Part shown: positions 1-7,061 of the stretch, piece after piece
Position numbering within the stretch: the stretch's first letter is position 1
Layout of the letters: every line of letters begins with the position of its first letter
Assembly: GCA_003645215.1 (NCBI GenBank)
Contig: QNEM01000053.1
Location: 1-10,027 of the forward strand
Origin: Gammaproteobacteria bacterium
Lineage (GTDB): Bacteria; Pseudomonadota; Gammaproteobacteria; Eutrophobiales; Eutrophobiaceae
Direction of reading: 5' to 3'
Length of the DNA stretch: 10,027 bases
The notes under the pieces: model-generated
Database searches by the model: none
What the model was told of the DNA's origin: nothing
What the model saw: the letters and a program-made list of their open reading frames with translations, nothing else
Made by a program: the position numbers and the translations under genes

Positions 1-2
1 CC

Positions 3-134
3 ACCCACAAAAGTAAGCAGCGGTTTCAACATTATTTTCATGGATGCTTTTTTACGATCCGTGTTGATCGTCTGCCCACCCCGTTAGCCTGCCATATCAG
101 TACGGTCTACCCAGATGGTAAAAGTGTGAAGTAA
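3..134 (+). CDS. Possible 3' end of an unidentified gene
   Basis: An open frame enters from the left edge and ends at TAA 132-134, giving 43 residues that finish in the segment VDRLPTPLACHISTVYPDGK followed by SVK. The composition (charged and aromatic residues, no low complexity) is protein-like, and the sequence becomes clearly A+T-rich and non-coding just after the stop, as expected at a gene end. I do not recognise the family. The other forward frames and the three reverse frames close sooner here, but 130 bases is short enough for chance openness. If real, the gene runs in the same direction as the efflux operon and ends about 190 bp before it. Confidence 0.3.
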   Translation, partial: THKSKQRFQHYFHGCFFTIRVDRLPTPLACHISTVYPDGKSVK

Positions 135-324
135 TTGATATTGAAAATCTACTGATCATCGGTAGCGGGTACCAGGCAGGAGATATTGATTTGTTGCCAT
201 AAGTAGTCATTTAAAAATGTAATTGTTATCAATATTACATAAAATCTATACAATAAACCCAATCTAATAATTATCTATTAAAGAGATAATTGACTTACGT
301 CCTAATCAATAAAGAATATAGAAA
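135..324 (+). promoter_or_regulatory. A+T-rich upstream region of the RND efflux operon
   Basis: No gene is visible in these 190 bases. The second half is strongly A+T-rich. One possible promoter has TTGTTA at 223-228 and TATACA at 247-252 (18-base spacer; TACAAT at 249-254 overlaps it with a 20-base spacer). A second possible -35, TTGACT at 290-295, has only poor -10 matches near 313-319. The inverted repeat at 269-291 lies between them and touches the second. No good Shine-Dalgarno precedes the ATG at 325. That this region drives the operon is inferred from position; the exact promoter is a guess. Confidence 0.35.
269..291. promoter_or_regulatory. Perfect inverted repeat with ATC-N9-GAT, candidate LysR-type operator
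   Basis: The arms AATTATCT (269-276) and AGATAATT (284-291) are exact reverse complements separated by seven bases. Inside them, ATC at 273-275 and GAT at 285-287 are nine bases apart, which also satisfies the T-N11-A rule of LysR-type regulators (T274, A286). ATC-N9-GAT is the nod-box spacing bound by NodD and by MexT, the activator of mexEF-oprN in Pseudomonas. The centre lies about 45 bp before the start of an adaptor/pump pair that resembles MexE/MexF. The repeat is seen directly; the regulator class is inferred. A TetR-type repressor site is the main alternative. No regulator gene is visible in the window. Confidence 0.45.
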
Positions 325-1479
325 ATGAATGGCAGCAATATAATAAAACCGGGCAATATTTTCTTCCTGCTCGCCCTGGCATTGAGTCTATTATTATCAC
401 TTTCAGCTTGTGACAAGAGTGAGGATACAAAACCTCAAAAACCCGCAGTTCAATCAGTGACTGTTACTACGGTAAAATCGATCAACGTAGCAGAAACAGT
501 AGAGAGGGTGGCACAAACAAAAGCCACTGAAGAAATTGAGCTAGTAGCAAGGGTTGAAGGTTATCTGCTGGAACAGAAATTTATTGAAGGAAGTGATGTC
601 AATAAAGGAGATTTATTGTTTGTTATTGAAAAGGCACCGTATGAAGCTGAGGTACAGAGAACTTCGGCAGAGGTAGAAAAAGCAAAGGCTAACCATACTA
701 AAACACAACTCGATCTGGATCGTATACAGATATTACGTAACAAAAATACCATCAGCCAGGCAGAATTGGATAAGGCATTGGCCGAAGAAAAGATGGCAGC
801 AGCAGATATATTGATGCAGAAAGCCAATCTCCGCAAAGCAAGGATTGACCTTAGCTACACAGAAATAAGATCACCCATTAATGGTCGTATAGGGCGATCA
901 GGTTTTAGCGAAGGCGATCTTGTTAATAGACAAAGTGCTCCACTGGCAACAATTGTCTCATTGGATCCTATATCCGTTTATTGGGAGGTCAGTGAAGGAA
1001 TTCCTCTTGCATATAGAAAACGTATGCAAATAATGGTGGATGGGAAGCTAAATATGAAGGTTATCCCGCGTTTACGTTTCGCTGATGGTAGTATTTATGA
1101 TCAAGAAGGCACGGTAGATTTTATTGATAATCGTGTTAATCCAGAAACAGGCACGCAGAGAGTACGAGCTGTTTTTCCAAATCCCGATAAAATTCTGGTC
1201 CCTGGACAATATGTCACTATCATTATCCAGATAGGTGAATCTGAAGAGCGCCTGGTAATCCCTCAATCAGCTGTGCAAGCCAACCAATCCGGTTATTTTT
1301 TACTGGTTGTTGATGACAATAACGTCGCTGCAATTAAACCAGTAAAATTGGGAGATAGACATGGAGTCAACTGGATAGTTGAGGAAGGTCTTAACGAAGG
1401 CGAGACTATCATCTATCAAGGGATTCAAAAAGTTCGGCCCGGCAGTGTTGTAAATCCTGTGCACAAGGATTCTCCGTAA
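325..1479 (+). CDS. RND efflux periplasmic adaptor (membrane fusion) lipoprotein
   Basis: This is the adaptor that links an inner-membrane RND pump to an outer-membrane channel (AcrA/MexA/MexE family; 384 aa, normal length). Residues 11-28 form a hydrophobic signal peptide ending in a lipobox LSAC with the lipidated Cys at 29. Asp30 at the +2 position is the classical inner-membrane retention signal. Next come the first half of the lipoyl-like domain (about 68-103, with ARVEGYLLEQKFIEGSDVNK), an alpha-helical hairpin (about 104-172, heptad-like and rich in Ala, Glu and Lys), the second lipoyl half (about 173-212, with RSPINGRIG), a beta-barrel (about 213-305) and the membrane-proximal domain (about 306-375). 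An in-frame TAG at 319-321 makes ATG 325 the most upstream start, although its Shine-Dalgarno is weak. The pump gene follows after 17 bp, so the two are almost certainly cotranscribed. It looks closest to the MexE/CmeA type; the substrate cannot be read from the sequence. Confidence 0.95.
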   Translation: MNGSNIIKPGNIFFLLALALSLLLSLSACDKSEDTKPQKPAVQSVTVTTVKSINVAETVERVAQTKATEEIELVARVEGYLLEQKFIEGSDVNKGDLLFVIEKAPYEAEVQRTSAEVEKAKANHTKTQLDLDRIQILRNKNTISQAELDKALAEEKMAAADILMQKANLRKARIDLSYTEIRSPINGRIGRSGFSEGDLVNRQSAPLATIVSLDPISVYWEVSEGIPLAYRKRMQIMVDGKLNMKVIPRLRFADGSIYDQEGTVDFIDNRVNPETGTQRVRAVFPNPDKILVPGQYVTIIIQIGESEERLVIPQSAVQANQSGYFLLVVDDNNVAAIKPVKLGDRHGVNWIVEEGLNEGETIIYQGIQKVRPGSVVNPVHKDSP

Positions 1480-1496
1480 CTTTAGCTGGTAATGAT

Positions 1497-4400
1497 ATGT
1501 TAAGCCTTTTCTTTATTGATCGTCCAATTTTTGCACTGGTTGTCTCAACCATTATTGTTTTGTCCGGGCTGTTAGCAATTAATATAATCCCGGTGGCACA
1601 ATTTCCACCCATTACTCCACCCGTCGTTCAGGTAGTTGCTAATTTTCCCGGTGCAAACGCTGAGGTGCTTGAAGCCACTGTAACCACCCCGTTAGAAGAA
1701 GAAATTAACAGTGTTGATAATTTATTGTATATATCATCCAAAAGTTCTAATAGTGGTCAGGTAATTATAACTGTTACCTTCGCCGTAGGTACTGATCCCG
1801 ATATTGCCCAGGTAAATGTCCAGAACAAGGTGGCACGCGCAGAATCGAAATTGCCAGAAGAAGTTACCAGGCAAGGGGTGCAGGTTGAAAAACAGTCAAC
1901 GAATTTTTTACTGCTCATTGGTTTATCTTCAAATGAAAATAAACTAGATAGCCTTTTTTTGAGCAATTATGCAATGCTCTATCTGCGTAACCGGCTTCTT
2001 CGCTTACCTGGTATTGCTAAAGTTATGTTGTTCGGTGCGCGTGAATACAGTATGCGTATCTGGCTTGACCCTGATCGTATGGCAAGTCTCGGCATCACCA
2101 GTTCCGATGTAATACAGTCTATTCGCGAACAGAACATCCAGGTAGCGGCAGGACATATCGGCCAAATGCCGACAGATCACAATCAGCAATTTCAATATAC
2201 CCTGCATGCAGAGGGGCGCTTATCTGATGTAGATGAATTCGAGAACATTATTATTCGGGCAGACAAGAATACAGCCGTTGTAAAAATCAAGGATATTGGA
2301 CGAGTTGAACTGGGTGCGAGGGATTATGATTCAGATGCTAACCTGGATGGTTCCAGTTCAACAATGATTGCAATTTATCCACAGCCCGGTGCGAATGCCA
2401 TCAATGCTGCAACGTCGGTGCGGGAAGAGATGCTGCGTATATCGGCAGATTTTCCACCAGATCTAAATTACTCAATTGACTACGATACAACACTTTTTGT
2501 AGAGGAAGCGATTGAACAGGTCTTTTATACCCTGTTGATAGCCATGATTCTGGTGATTGCGGTCATATATATTTTTTTACAGGACTGGCGCGCAACATTA
2601 ATTCCTTTGGCGACTATTCCTGTTTCTTTGATAGGCACACTGGCGGGGCTAAAATTGATGGGTTATTCCATTAATATGATTACCCTGTTTGGCCTGATAT
2701 TAGCGATAGGTATCGTCGTTGATGATGCTATTGTTGTGATTGAGAATGCACAGCGTTTGATTGGCGATGGTATGTCCAGGCGCGAAGCCGCAATTAAAAC
2801 CATGCAGCAGGTAACCGGCCCGATTATTGCGACAACCATGGTACTTTTCGCAGTCTTTATCCCTGCGGGATTCATTCCCGGAATCACTGGTGAGCTTTAC
2901 CGACAGTTTGCCGTTACTGTGTCAATAGCTGTTGCGATTTCTTCACTTGTTGCTTTGACTTTAAGTCCGGCATTATGTGCAGTGCTACTTAAAGGGGCCA
3001 CAAAGAAACCAGGCTTACTTTTAAGTAGTTTTAATTGGGTTTATAACCTGATTGCCCGCGGATATATGAAAGTTATTACACTTCTTGTTCATCACGTTGC
3101 TCCGGTTACATTTGTCTTTATTGCCATTGTTGGGATTACCTATTGGTCTTTTCAGCACCTTCCAAAATCTTTTTTACCTGATGAGGATCAGGGTTATTTC
3201 TTTACCCATATACAATTACCTCAGGGAGCGGCGCTACCCAGAACTCAACAAATTACGCAGGAGTTAGGTGCGGCAATGGCACAAATTCCGGGTATCGAGC
3301 ACGTTATCGAGGTAAGTGGTCTGAATATATTAACCAATACAAATTCAAGTAGTAGTGGCTTTGCCGTAGCAATTCTCGCCCCATGGTCTGAAAGAAAGTC
3401 CAAAGAGTTACAATTAAGTTCTATTTTAAGTCAAGTACAGAGATATGCTGCAAAAACACAGCAAGCCAATATATTTGCTTTTAATCCACCAGCCATTAGA
3501 GGATTGGGTAGAACCGGTGGTTTTGAATACCAGCTTCAGGATACCAGTGGTGGAGATATTCAGGAGTTTAACGCTGCTTTAGGTGGATTGATCATGGCAG
3601 CTAACCAGGCGCCGGAATTGACCCGTGTATTTAGTGCCTTCAAGGCCGATGTGCCACAAATTTATATAGATATTGACCGCCAGAAAGCAAAAATACTGGG
3701 TGTCACATTAAACGAAATATTTTTAACTTTGCAGAGTCAGTTGGGATCATATTACGTCAATGACTTTAATAAATTCGGGCGTGCTTACCAGGTTCGTATT
3801 CAATCAGAATGGGACAATAGAAATTCACCGGATGATATTTTCAAACTTCATGTCCGAAGTAACTCAGGAAAACTGGTTCCTTTGCAAACATTACTTACAA
3901 CATCTCCAATGATAGGTCCGGATGTAATCAGTCATCATAACCTCCTGCGCTCCGCAAAAGTTAATGGTTCAGCTGCGCCGGGATACAGCTCAGGCGATGC
4001 GATGCAAGCAATGGAATCGCTGTCCGCAAATGTCCTTCCTGAAAATATGACTTTTGAGTGGAGTGGTATATCGCTGCAAGAAGTGGGGGTCGGGCAACAA
4101 GCACCGTTTATGTTATTGCTGGCACTTGTGCTTGTTTATTTATTTCTTGCCGCACAATACGAAAGCTGGTCACTACCATTATCTGTAATTCTTACTGTAC
4201 CTGTCACTATATTAGGTGCAATTGCTGCTCTTTATGTTATGGACTTGAATAATAATATATACAGCCAGATTGGACTGATTATACTTATAGCCCTGGCCAG
4301 TAAAAATGCAATACTAATTGTTGAATTTGCAAATCAACAGCATAAGTCCGGCAGTACTATACGCGAAGCTGCCATAATGGCAGCCCGATTACGATTACGT

Positions 4401-4628
4401 GCAGTAATTATGACAGCAGTATCTTTTATACTGGGAGTCTTTCCATTAGTCGTTGCAACAGGTGCGGCTGCCGTCAGCCGTCATTCGCTGGGAACGACGG
4501 TGTTTGGCGGCATGATATCAACGGTTTTAATTGGCACTATTCTTGTCCCGGTATTTTTCGTCCTGATCAAAATTTTGGTAAAAGATCCTGATCACATGGG
4601 CACGGGCAAGCAAGCAGACATGATTTAA
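1497..4628 (+). CDS. RND multidrug efflux permease (HAE-1 family, AcrB/MexF-like)
   Basis: This is a proton-driven inner-membrane exporter of the hydrophobe/amphiphile efflux family, 1043 aa, the usual full length. The layout is the duplicated RND pattern: TM1 at about 10-28, a first large periplasmic loop, TM2-TM6 from about 342 to 497, TM7 at about 536-553, a second periplasmic loop, and TM8-TM12 from about 871 onward. The proton-relay residues are all present: Asp409 and Asp410 in TM4 (GIVVDDAIVVIEN), Lys936 in TM10 (ASKNAILIVEFAN), and Arg966 and Thr973 in TM11 (RLRLRAVIMT). These align with AcrB Asp407, Asp408, Lys940, Arg971 and Thr978. The N-terminus (FFIDRPIFA, then NFPGANAEV) and the NREQ-like segment IREQNIQVAAGHIG resemble MexF and CmeB. 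It follows the adaptor by 17 bp. No outer-membrane factor gene follows; convergent argG comes next, so the channel must be encoded elsewhere. Substrates are unknown. Confidence 0.96.
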   Translation: MLSLFFIDRPIFALVVSTIIVLSGLLAINIIPVAQFPPITPPVVQVVANFPGANAEVLEATVTTPLEEEINSVDNLLYISSKSSNSGQVIITVTFAVGTDPDIAQVNVQNKVARAESKLPEEVTRQGVQVEKQSTNFLLLIGLSSNENKLDSLFLSNYAMLYLRNRLLRLPGIAKVMLFGAREYSMRIWLDPDRMASLGITSSDVIQSIREQNIQVAAGHIGQMPTDHNQQFQYTLHAEGRLSDVDEFENIIIRADKNTAVVKIKDIGRVELGARDYDSDANLDGSSSTMIAIYPQPGANAINAATSVREEMLRISADFPPDLNYSIDYDTTLFVEEAIEQVFYTLLIAMILVIAVIYIFLQDWRATLIPLATIPVSLIGTLAGLKLMGYSINMITLFGLILAIGIVVDDAIVVIENAQRLIGDGMSRREAAIKTMQQVTGPIIATTMVLFAVFIPAGFIPGITGELYRQFAVTVSIAVAISSLVALTLSPALCAVLLKGATKKPGLLLSSFNWVYNLIARGYMKVITLLVHHVAPVTFVFIAIVGITYWSFQHLPKSFLPDEDQGYFFTHIQLPQGAALPRTQQITQELGAAMAQIPGIEHVIEVSGLNILTNTNSSSSGFAVAILAPWSERKSKELQLSSILSQVQRYAAKTQQANIFAFNPPAIRGLGRTGGFEYQLQDTSGGDIQEFNAALGGLIMAANQAPELTRVFSAFKADVPQIYIDIDRQKAKILGVTLNEIFLTLQSQLGSYYVNDFNKFGRAYQVRIQSEWDNRNSPDDIFKLHVRSNSGKLVPLQTLLTTSPMIGPDVISHHNLLRSAKVNGSAAPGYSSGDAMQAMESLSANVLPENMTFEWSGISLQEVGVGQQAPFMLLLALVLVYLFLAAQYESWSLPLSVILTVPVTILGAIAALYVMDLNNNIYSQIGLIILIALASKNAILIVEFANQQHKSGSTIREAAIMAARLRLRAVIMTAVSFILGVFPLVVATGAAAVSRHSLGTTVFGGMISTVLIGTILVPVFFVLIKILVKDPDHMGTGKQADMI

Positions 4629-4658
4629 GTAGACGTTCATCAGGACAAGAAATACCGA

Positions 4659-4680
4659 GACTGGTTTTACGAGAACAGTC
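4659..4680. terminator. Weak hairpin between convergent genes, possible terminator
   Basis: In the 74-bp gap between the pump gene and argG, GACT (4659-4662) plus GTTTT (4664-4668) can pair with AGAAC and AGTC (4672-4680) around an ACG loop, with one bulged G and one G-U pair. No run of T follows it on either strand, so it is not a canonical intrinsic terminator. It is the only sizeable hairpin I found in the gap, where both transcripts should end. Confidence 0.25.
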
Positions 4681-4702
4681 GTTCGCTATCAATCAAGAAT
4701 GA

Positions 4703-5917
4703 TTATTTTTTTCTGTTTAGAATACGCAAACGCAGCGCATTCAATTTAATGAAGCCTTCAGCGTCCTGTTGATTATAAGCCCCCGCATCATCTTCAAAGG
4801 TGGCAATGTTTTCATCAAACAGGCTGTCTGACTCAGACTTACGGCCAGCAACCATGACATTACCTTTGTAAAGTTTAAGACGCACCGTGCCATTGACCCG
4901 AAGTTGTGTTTGGTCGATCAGGGTTTGCATGGCTTCACGCTCCGGACTCCACCAGTAGCCGTTGTAGATCAAACTGGCATAGCGAGGCATCAGGTCATCT
5001 TTAAGATGAGCGACTTCACGATCCAGTGTGATCGATTCAATGGCCCGATGTGCTTTTAGCATAATGGTACCGCCCGGTGTTTCGTAACAACCGCGGGACT
5101 TCATACCGACATAACGGTTTTCGACAATATCAGCACGTCCAATACCATGCGCACCGCCAATCTTATTTAATGCAGCGAGCACTGTTGCAGGTGACATGGA
5201 TTTGCCATTGATGGCAGTAATATCACCTTTGGTATATTCCAGTTCAATAATCTCTGCCTTGTCCGGTGCCTGTTCAGGTGAAACACTCCAGCGCCACATG
5301 TCTTCTTCAGGCCCGCTCCATGGATCTTCCAGAATGCCACCTTCATAAGATATGTGTAATAGATTGGCATCCATAGAATAAGGCGAACCACCGCCAGGTT
5401 TCTTTTCTACAACAATATTGTGTTGCTTGGCATAGGCCAGCAGCTTTTCACGAGAATTCAGATCCCATTCACGCCAGGGTGCAATCACCTTGATATCGGG
5501 ACTCAGTGCATAGGCACCCAGTTCAAAACGCACCTGATCATTTCCTTTACCCGTTGCACCATGCGAGATGGTATCGGCACCGGTTTCATTGGCGATCTCT
5601 ATCAGCCGTTTTGCAATCAAAGGTCGTGCGATGGATGTGCCTAACAGGTATTCACCTTCGTAAATCGTATTGGCACGAAACATTGGGTAGACAAAATCAC
5701 TGACAAACTCTTCAGTCAGATCATCAATATAAATTTCCTTGATGCCCAGGGCTTCGGCTTTGGCGCGTACTGGTTCAACTTCCTCACCTTGTCCGATATC
5801 TGCTGTGAAGGTGACGATCTCACATTGATATTGATCTTGTAACCATTTCAGGATCACGGAAGTATCCAGACCCCCGGAATAGGCAAGAACAACTTTGGAT
5901 GTTGTGTTTTCAGTCAT
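4703..5917 (-). CDS. argG: Argininosuccinate synthase
   Basis: It catalyses ATP-dependent condensation of citrulline and aspartate to argininosuccinate, the penultimate step of arginine synthesis, in the cytoplasm. The product is 404 aa, typical of the short bacterial type. The N-terminal ATP pyrophosphatase loop AYSGGLDTS is at 12-20. The family signatures SHGATGKGNDQVRFE (118-132), YEGGILEDPW (191-200) and SRGCYETPGG (about 274-283) are intact. I chose ATG at 5915-5917 because GGAG sits eight bases upstream and the protein then begins MTENTTSKVVLAYSGG, as in homologues. The frame stays open to 5980, but the extra 21 residues look like untranslated leader. A hydrolase gene lies 248 bp upstream on the same strand; the size of that gap and the repeat in it suggest argG has its own promoter. 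No argH or other arg gene is adjacent. I found no clear ArgR box. Confidence 0.98.
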   Translation of the reverse strand: MTENTTSKVVLAYSGGLDTSVILKWLQDQYQCEIVTFTADIGQGEEVEPVRAKAEALGIKEIYIDDLTEEFVSDFVYPMFRANTIYEGEYLLGTSIARPLIAKRLIEIANETGADTISHGATGKGNDQVRFELGAYALSPDIKVIAPWREWDLNSREKLLAYAKQHNIVVEKKPGGGSPYSMDANLLHISYEGGILEDPWSGPEEDMWRWSVSPEQAPDKAEIIELEYTKGDITAINGKSMSPATVLAALNKIGGAHGIGRADIVENRYVGMKSRGCYETPGGTIMLKAHRAIESITLDREVAHLKDDLMPRYASLIYNGYWWSPEREAMQTLIDQTQLRVNGTVRLKLYKGNVMVAGRKSESDSLFDENIATFEDDAGAYNQQDAEGFIKLNALRLRILNRKK

Positions 5918-5925
5918 TAATAAAA

Positions 5926-5929
5926 CTCC
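5926..5929 (-). promoter_or_regulatory. Ribosome binding site fixing the argG start
   Basis: Read on the minus strand, GGAG lies eight bases before the ATG at 5915-5917. It is the strongest Shine-Dalgarno in the window and rules against the longer reading that would begin at 5980. Confidence 0.75.
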
Positions 5930-5949
5930 AGCAACGATATCCTGCCAAT

Positions 5950-5973
5950 CATGTACATGTAAGAAGTCATGAC
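5950..5973. promoter_or_regulatory. Two short palindromes in the argG leader
   Basis: CATGTACATG (5950-5959) is a perfect 10-bp palindrome and GTCATGAC (5966-5973) a perfect 8-bp palindrome, 6 bp apart, about 35-55 bp before the argG start. They lie where an operator or a promoter-proximal site would be expected. No convincing -35/-10 pair was found around them, and they do not match the ArgR box pattern. Short palindromes can occur by chance, so the functional reading is only a suggestion. Confidence 0.2.
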
Positions 5974-6023
5974 AGGGCAAACAAAAGGGGCGCTATTGTA
6001 ACTGCTGAATAATACTGCGTATA

Positions 6024-6132
6024 GTCATTCCCGCGAAGGCGGGAATCCAGTAATTTAACTCGGCTTAGTCTCCTGAGTCGCTCTACCTCCTGCATCCATG
6101 CAGTCGTAGACTCCCGCTTTTGCGGGAGTGAC
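6024..6132. repeat. 109-bp palindromic repeat element (REP/MITE-like)
   Basis: The element starts GTCATTCCCGC and ends GCGGGAGTGAC. Its terminal 26 bp (6024-6049 and 6107-6132) are inverted copies of each other with 21 of 26 positions matching; all five differences are transitions. Each end is itself a hairpin: ATTCCCGC/GCGGGAAT with a GAAG loop (6027-6046), and ACTCCCGC/GCGGGAGT with a TTTT loop (6110-6129). A third perfect hairpin, CTGCAT/ATGCAG with a CC loop (6090-6103), lies inside. The left hairpin fits the ATTCCC-N8-GGGAAT pattern of neisserial dRS3 repeats, and similar palindromes are dispersed in many proteobacteria. There is no coding capacity and no clear target-site duplication. 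It lies between the hydrolase and argG and would be transcribed as a structured RNA in any read-through message. No T-run follows either end hairpin. Confidence 0.75.
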
Positions 6133-6165
6133 GATCAAGACCATATCTGCTTGCGGCAGGGTTGT

Positions 6166-6951
6166 TTATTTAATGAATTTCCTGATCTCTGCCACGACAA
6201 AATCAGGATTTTCTGCATGTAGCCAGTGACCTGTATCTACGACCGTAATGAATAATGCGCGTGAAAAAATCTTGAATATTGTCCGTTCATATTCATGTTT
6301 TATATAGTCCGATCTTTCCCCTTTGAGAAAAAGCACCGAATTTTGATATTGCATGACATTATGATCAAGAGGAAAGTCCATGAGAGTCTCGATATTGGCT
6401 TGAATGGCATCAAGATTGATTCGCCAGCAAAATCCGTCTGCAGAATTCTTCAGATTCTGCAGTAAAAACTGACGTAAGGTCTCCGGCTGGACAGTGGAGC
6501 GCAAGTGTTTATCAGCTTCCTGCCTGCTGGAAATCTGATCCAGCGGCAATGCCTTGAGTGAATCGATCAGATCATTAAAACCATGATGATATTTCACTGG
6601 CGCAATGTCGATAATGACTAGTCTCTTAATGAGTTCTGGATTCTGCAGTGCCATTTGCATGGCGACCTTGCCACCCATGCTGTGCCCGATAACAGTAACA
6701 TTCTCAAGGGAATGCTCTGATATGAACTGGAAGACATCATCAGCCATCGCGCGATAAGTCATATCATCATGATGCTCTGATTCCCCATGATTCCGTAAAT
6801 CCAGGGTAAATACCTGGCATTGTTCACTGATTTGTCGGGCTATTGATTGCCAATTCCGTTTTGAGCCAAACAATCCATGCAATATAAGAATACTTTGTCT
6901 GTCTGCAGCAGAATCTTCGGTGACGTTAAATTGATTAAAAGCGAGTTGCAT
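6166..6951 (-). CDS. Alpha/beta hydrolase, YbfF-type esterase
   Basis: This is a soluble alpha/beta-hydrolase of 261 aa, very similar in layout to E. coli YbfF, an acyl-CoA/short-ester esterase of uncertain physiological role. Visible signatures are HGLFGS (25-30, oxyanion region), DLRNHGES (51-58), the nucleophile elbow GHSMGG with Ser91, IDIAPV with Asp115, and GHWLHAE with the catalytic His242. In YbfF the acid is thought to be the Asp of the IDIAP motif. Here an Asp is also present at 215 (GERSDYI), the classical acid position, so either could complete the triad. There is no signal peptide or membrane segment, so it is cytoplasmic. The start at ATG 6949-6951 gives the normal N-terminus, but its Shine-Dalgarno is poor. 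It is divergent from the SulP transporter gene and upstream of argG, separated from it by the repeat element. Confidence 0.9.
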   Translation of the reverse strand: MQLAFNQFNVTEDSAADRQSILILHGLFGSKRNWQSIARQISEQCQVFTLDLRNHGESEHHDDMTYRAMADDVFQFISEHSLENVTVIGHSMGGKVAMQMALQNPELIKRLVIIDIAPVKYHHGFNDLIDSLKALPLDQISSRQEADKHLRSTVQPETLRQFLLQNLKNSADGFCWRINLDAIQANIETLMDFPLDHNVMQYQNSVLFLKGERSDYIKHEYERTIFKIFSRALFITVVDTGHWLHAENPDFVVAEIRKFIK

Positions 6952-7061
6952 ACGCTAGATCATATCGCATTCGGAACATGTAAAAAAATTTAGTGAGATA
7001 AGTCATTTCATGGTACTAATAGCCCACTAATAAGAATAATTAATCCGATTTCTGAAATTCC
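6952..7061. promoter_or_regulatory. Divergent control region between hydrolase and SulP transporter
   Basis: This 110-bp A+T-rich gap must hold promoters for both divergent genes. It contains a direct repeat of ACTAATA (7015-7021 and 7026-7032) spaced 11 bp, about one helical turn, and an 11-bp palindrome ATTTC-T-GAAAT (7048-7058) four bases from the SulP start, where a Shine-Dalgarno would normally be. I found no strong sigma-70 promoter by eye in either direction. The function of the repeats is not established. Confidence 0.35.

Noticed and set aside
561..836. 91-aa reverse open frame inside the adaptor gene
   Set aside because: Antisense to the coiled-coil hairpin; the Ser/Ala/Leu-rich sequence is a by-product of that codon usage.
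5918..5980. N-terminal extension of argG to 5980
   Set aside because: The extra 21 residues are not like any ArgG N-terminus, and the ATG at 5917 has a good GGAG and gives the family's normal start.
6110..6129. Right hairpin of the repeat element as an intrinsic terminator for the hydrolase gene
   Set aside because: On the minus strand no T-run follows the stem; the symmetry is better explained as the end of the repeat element.
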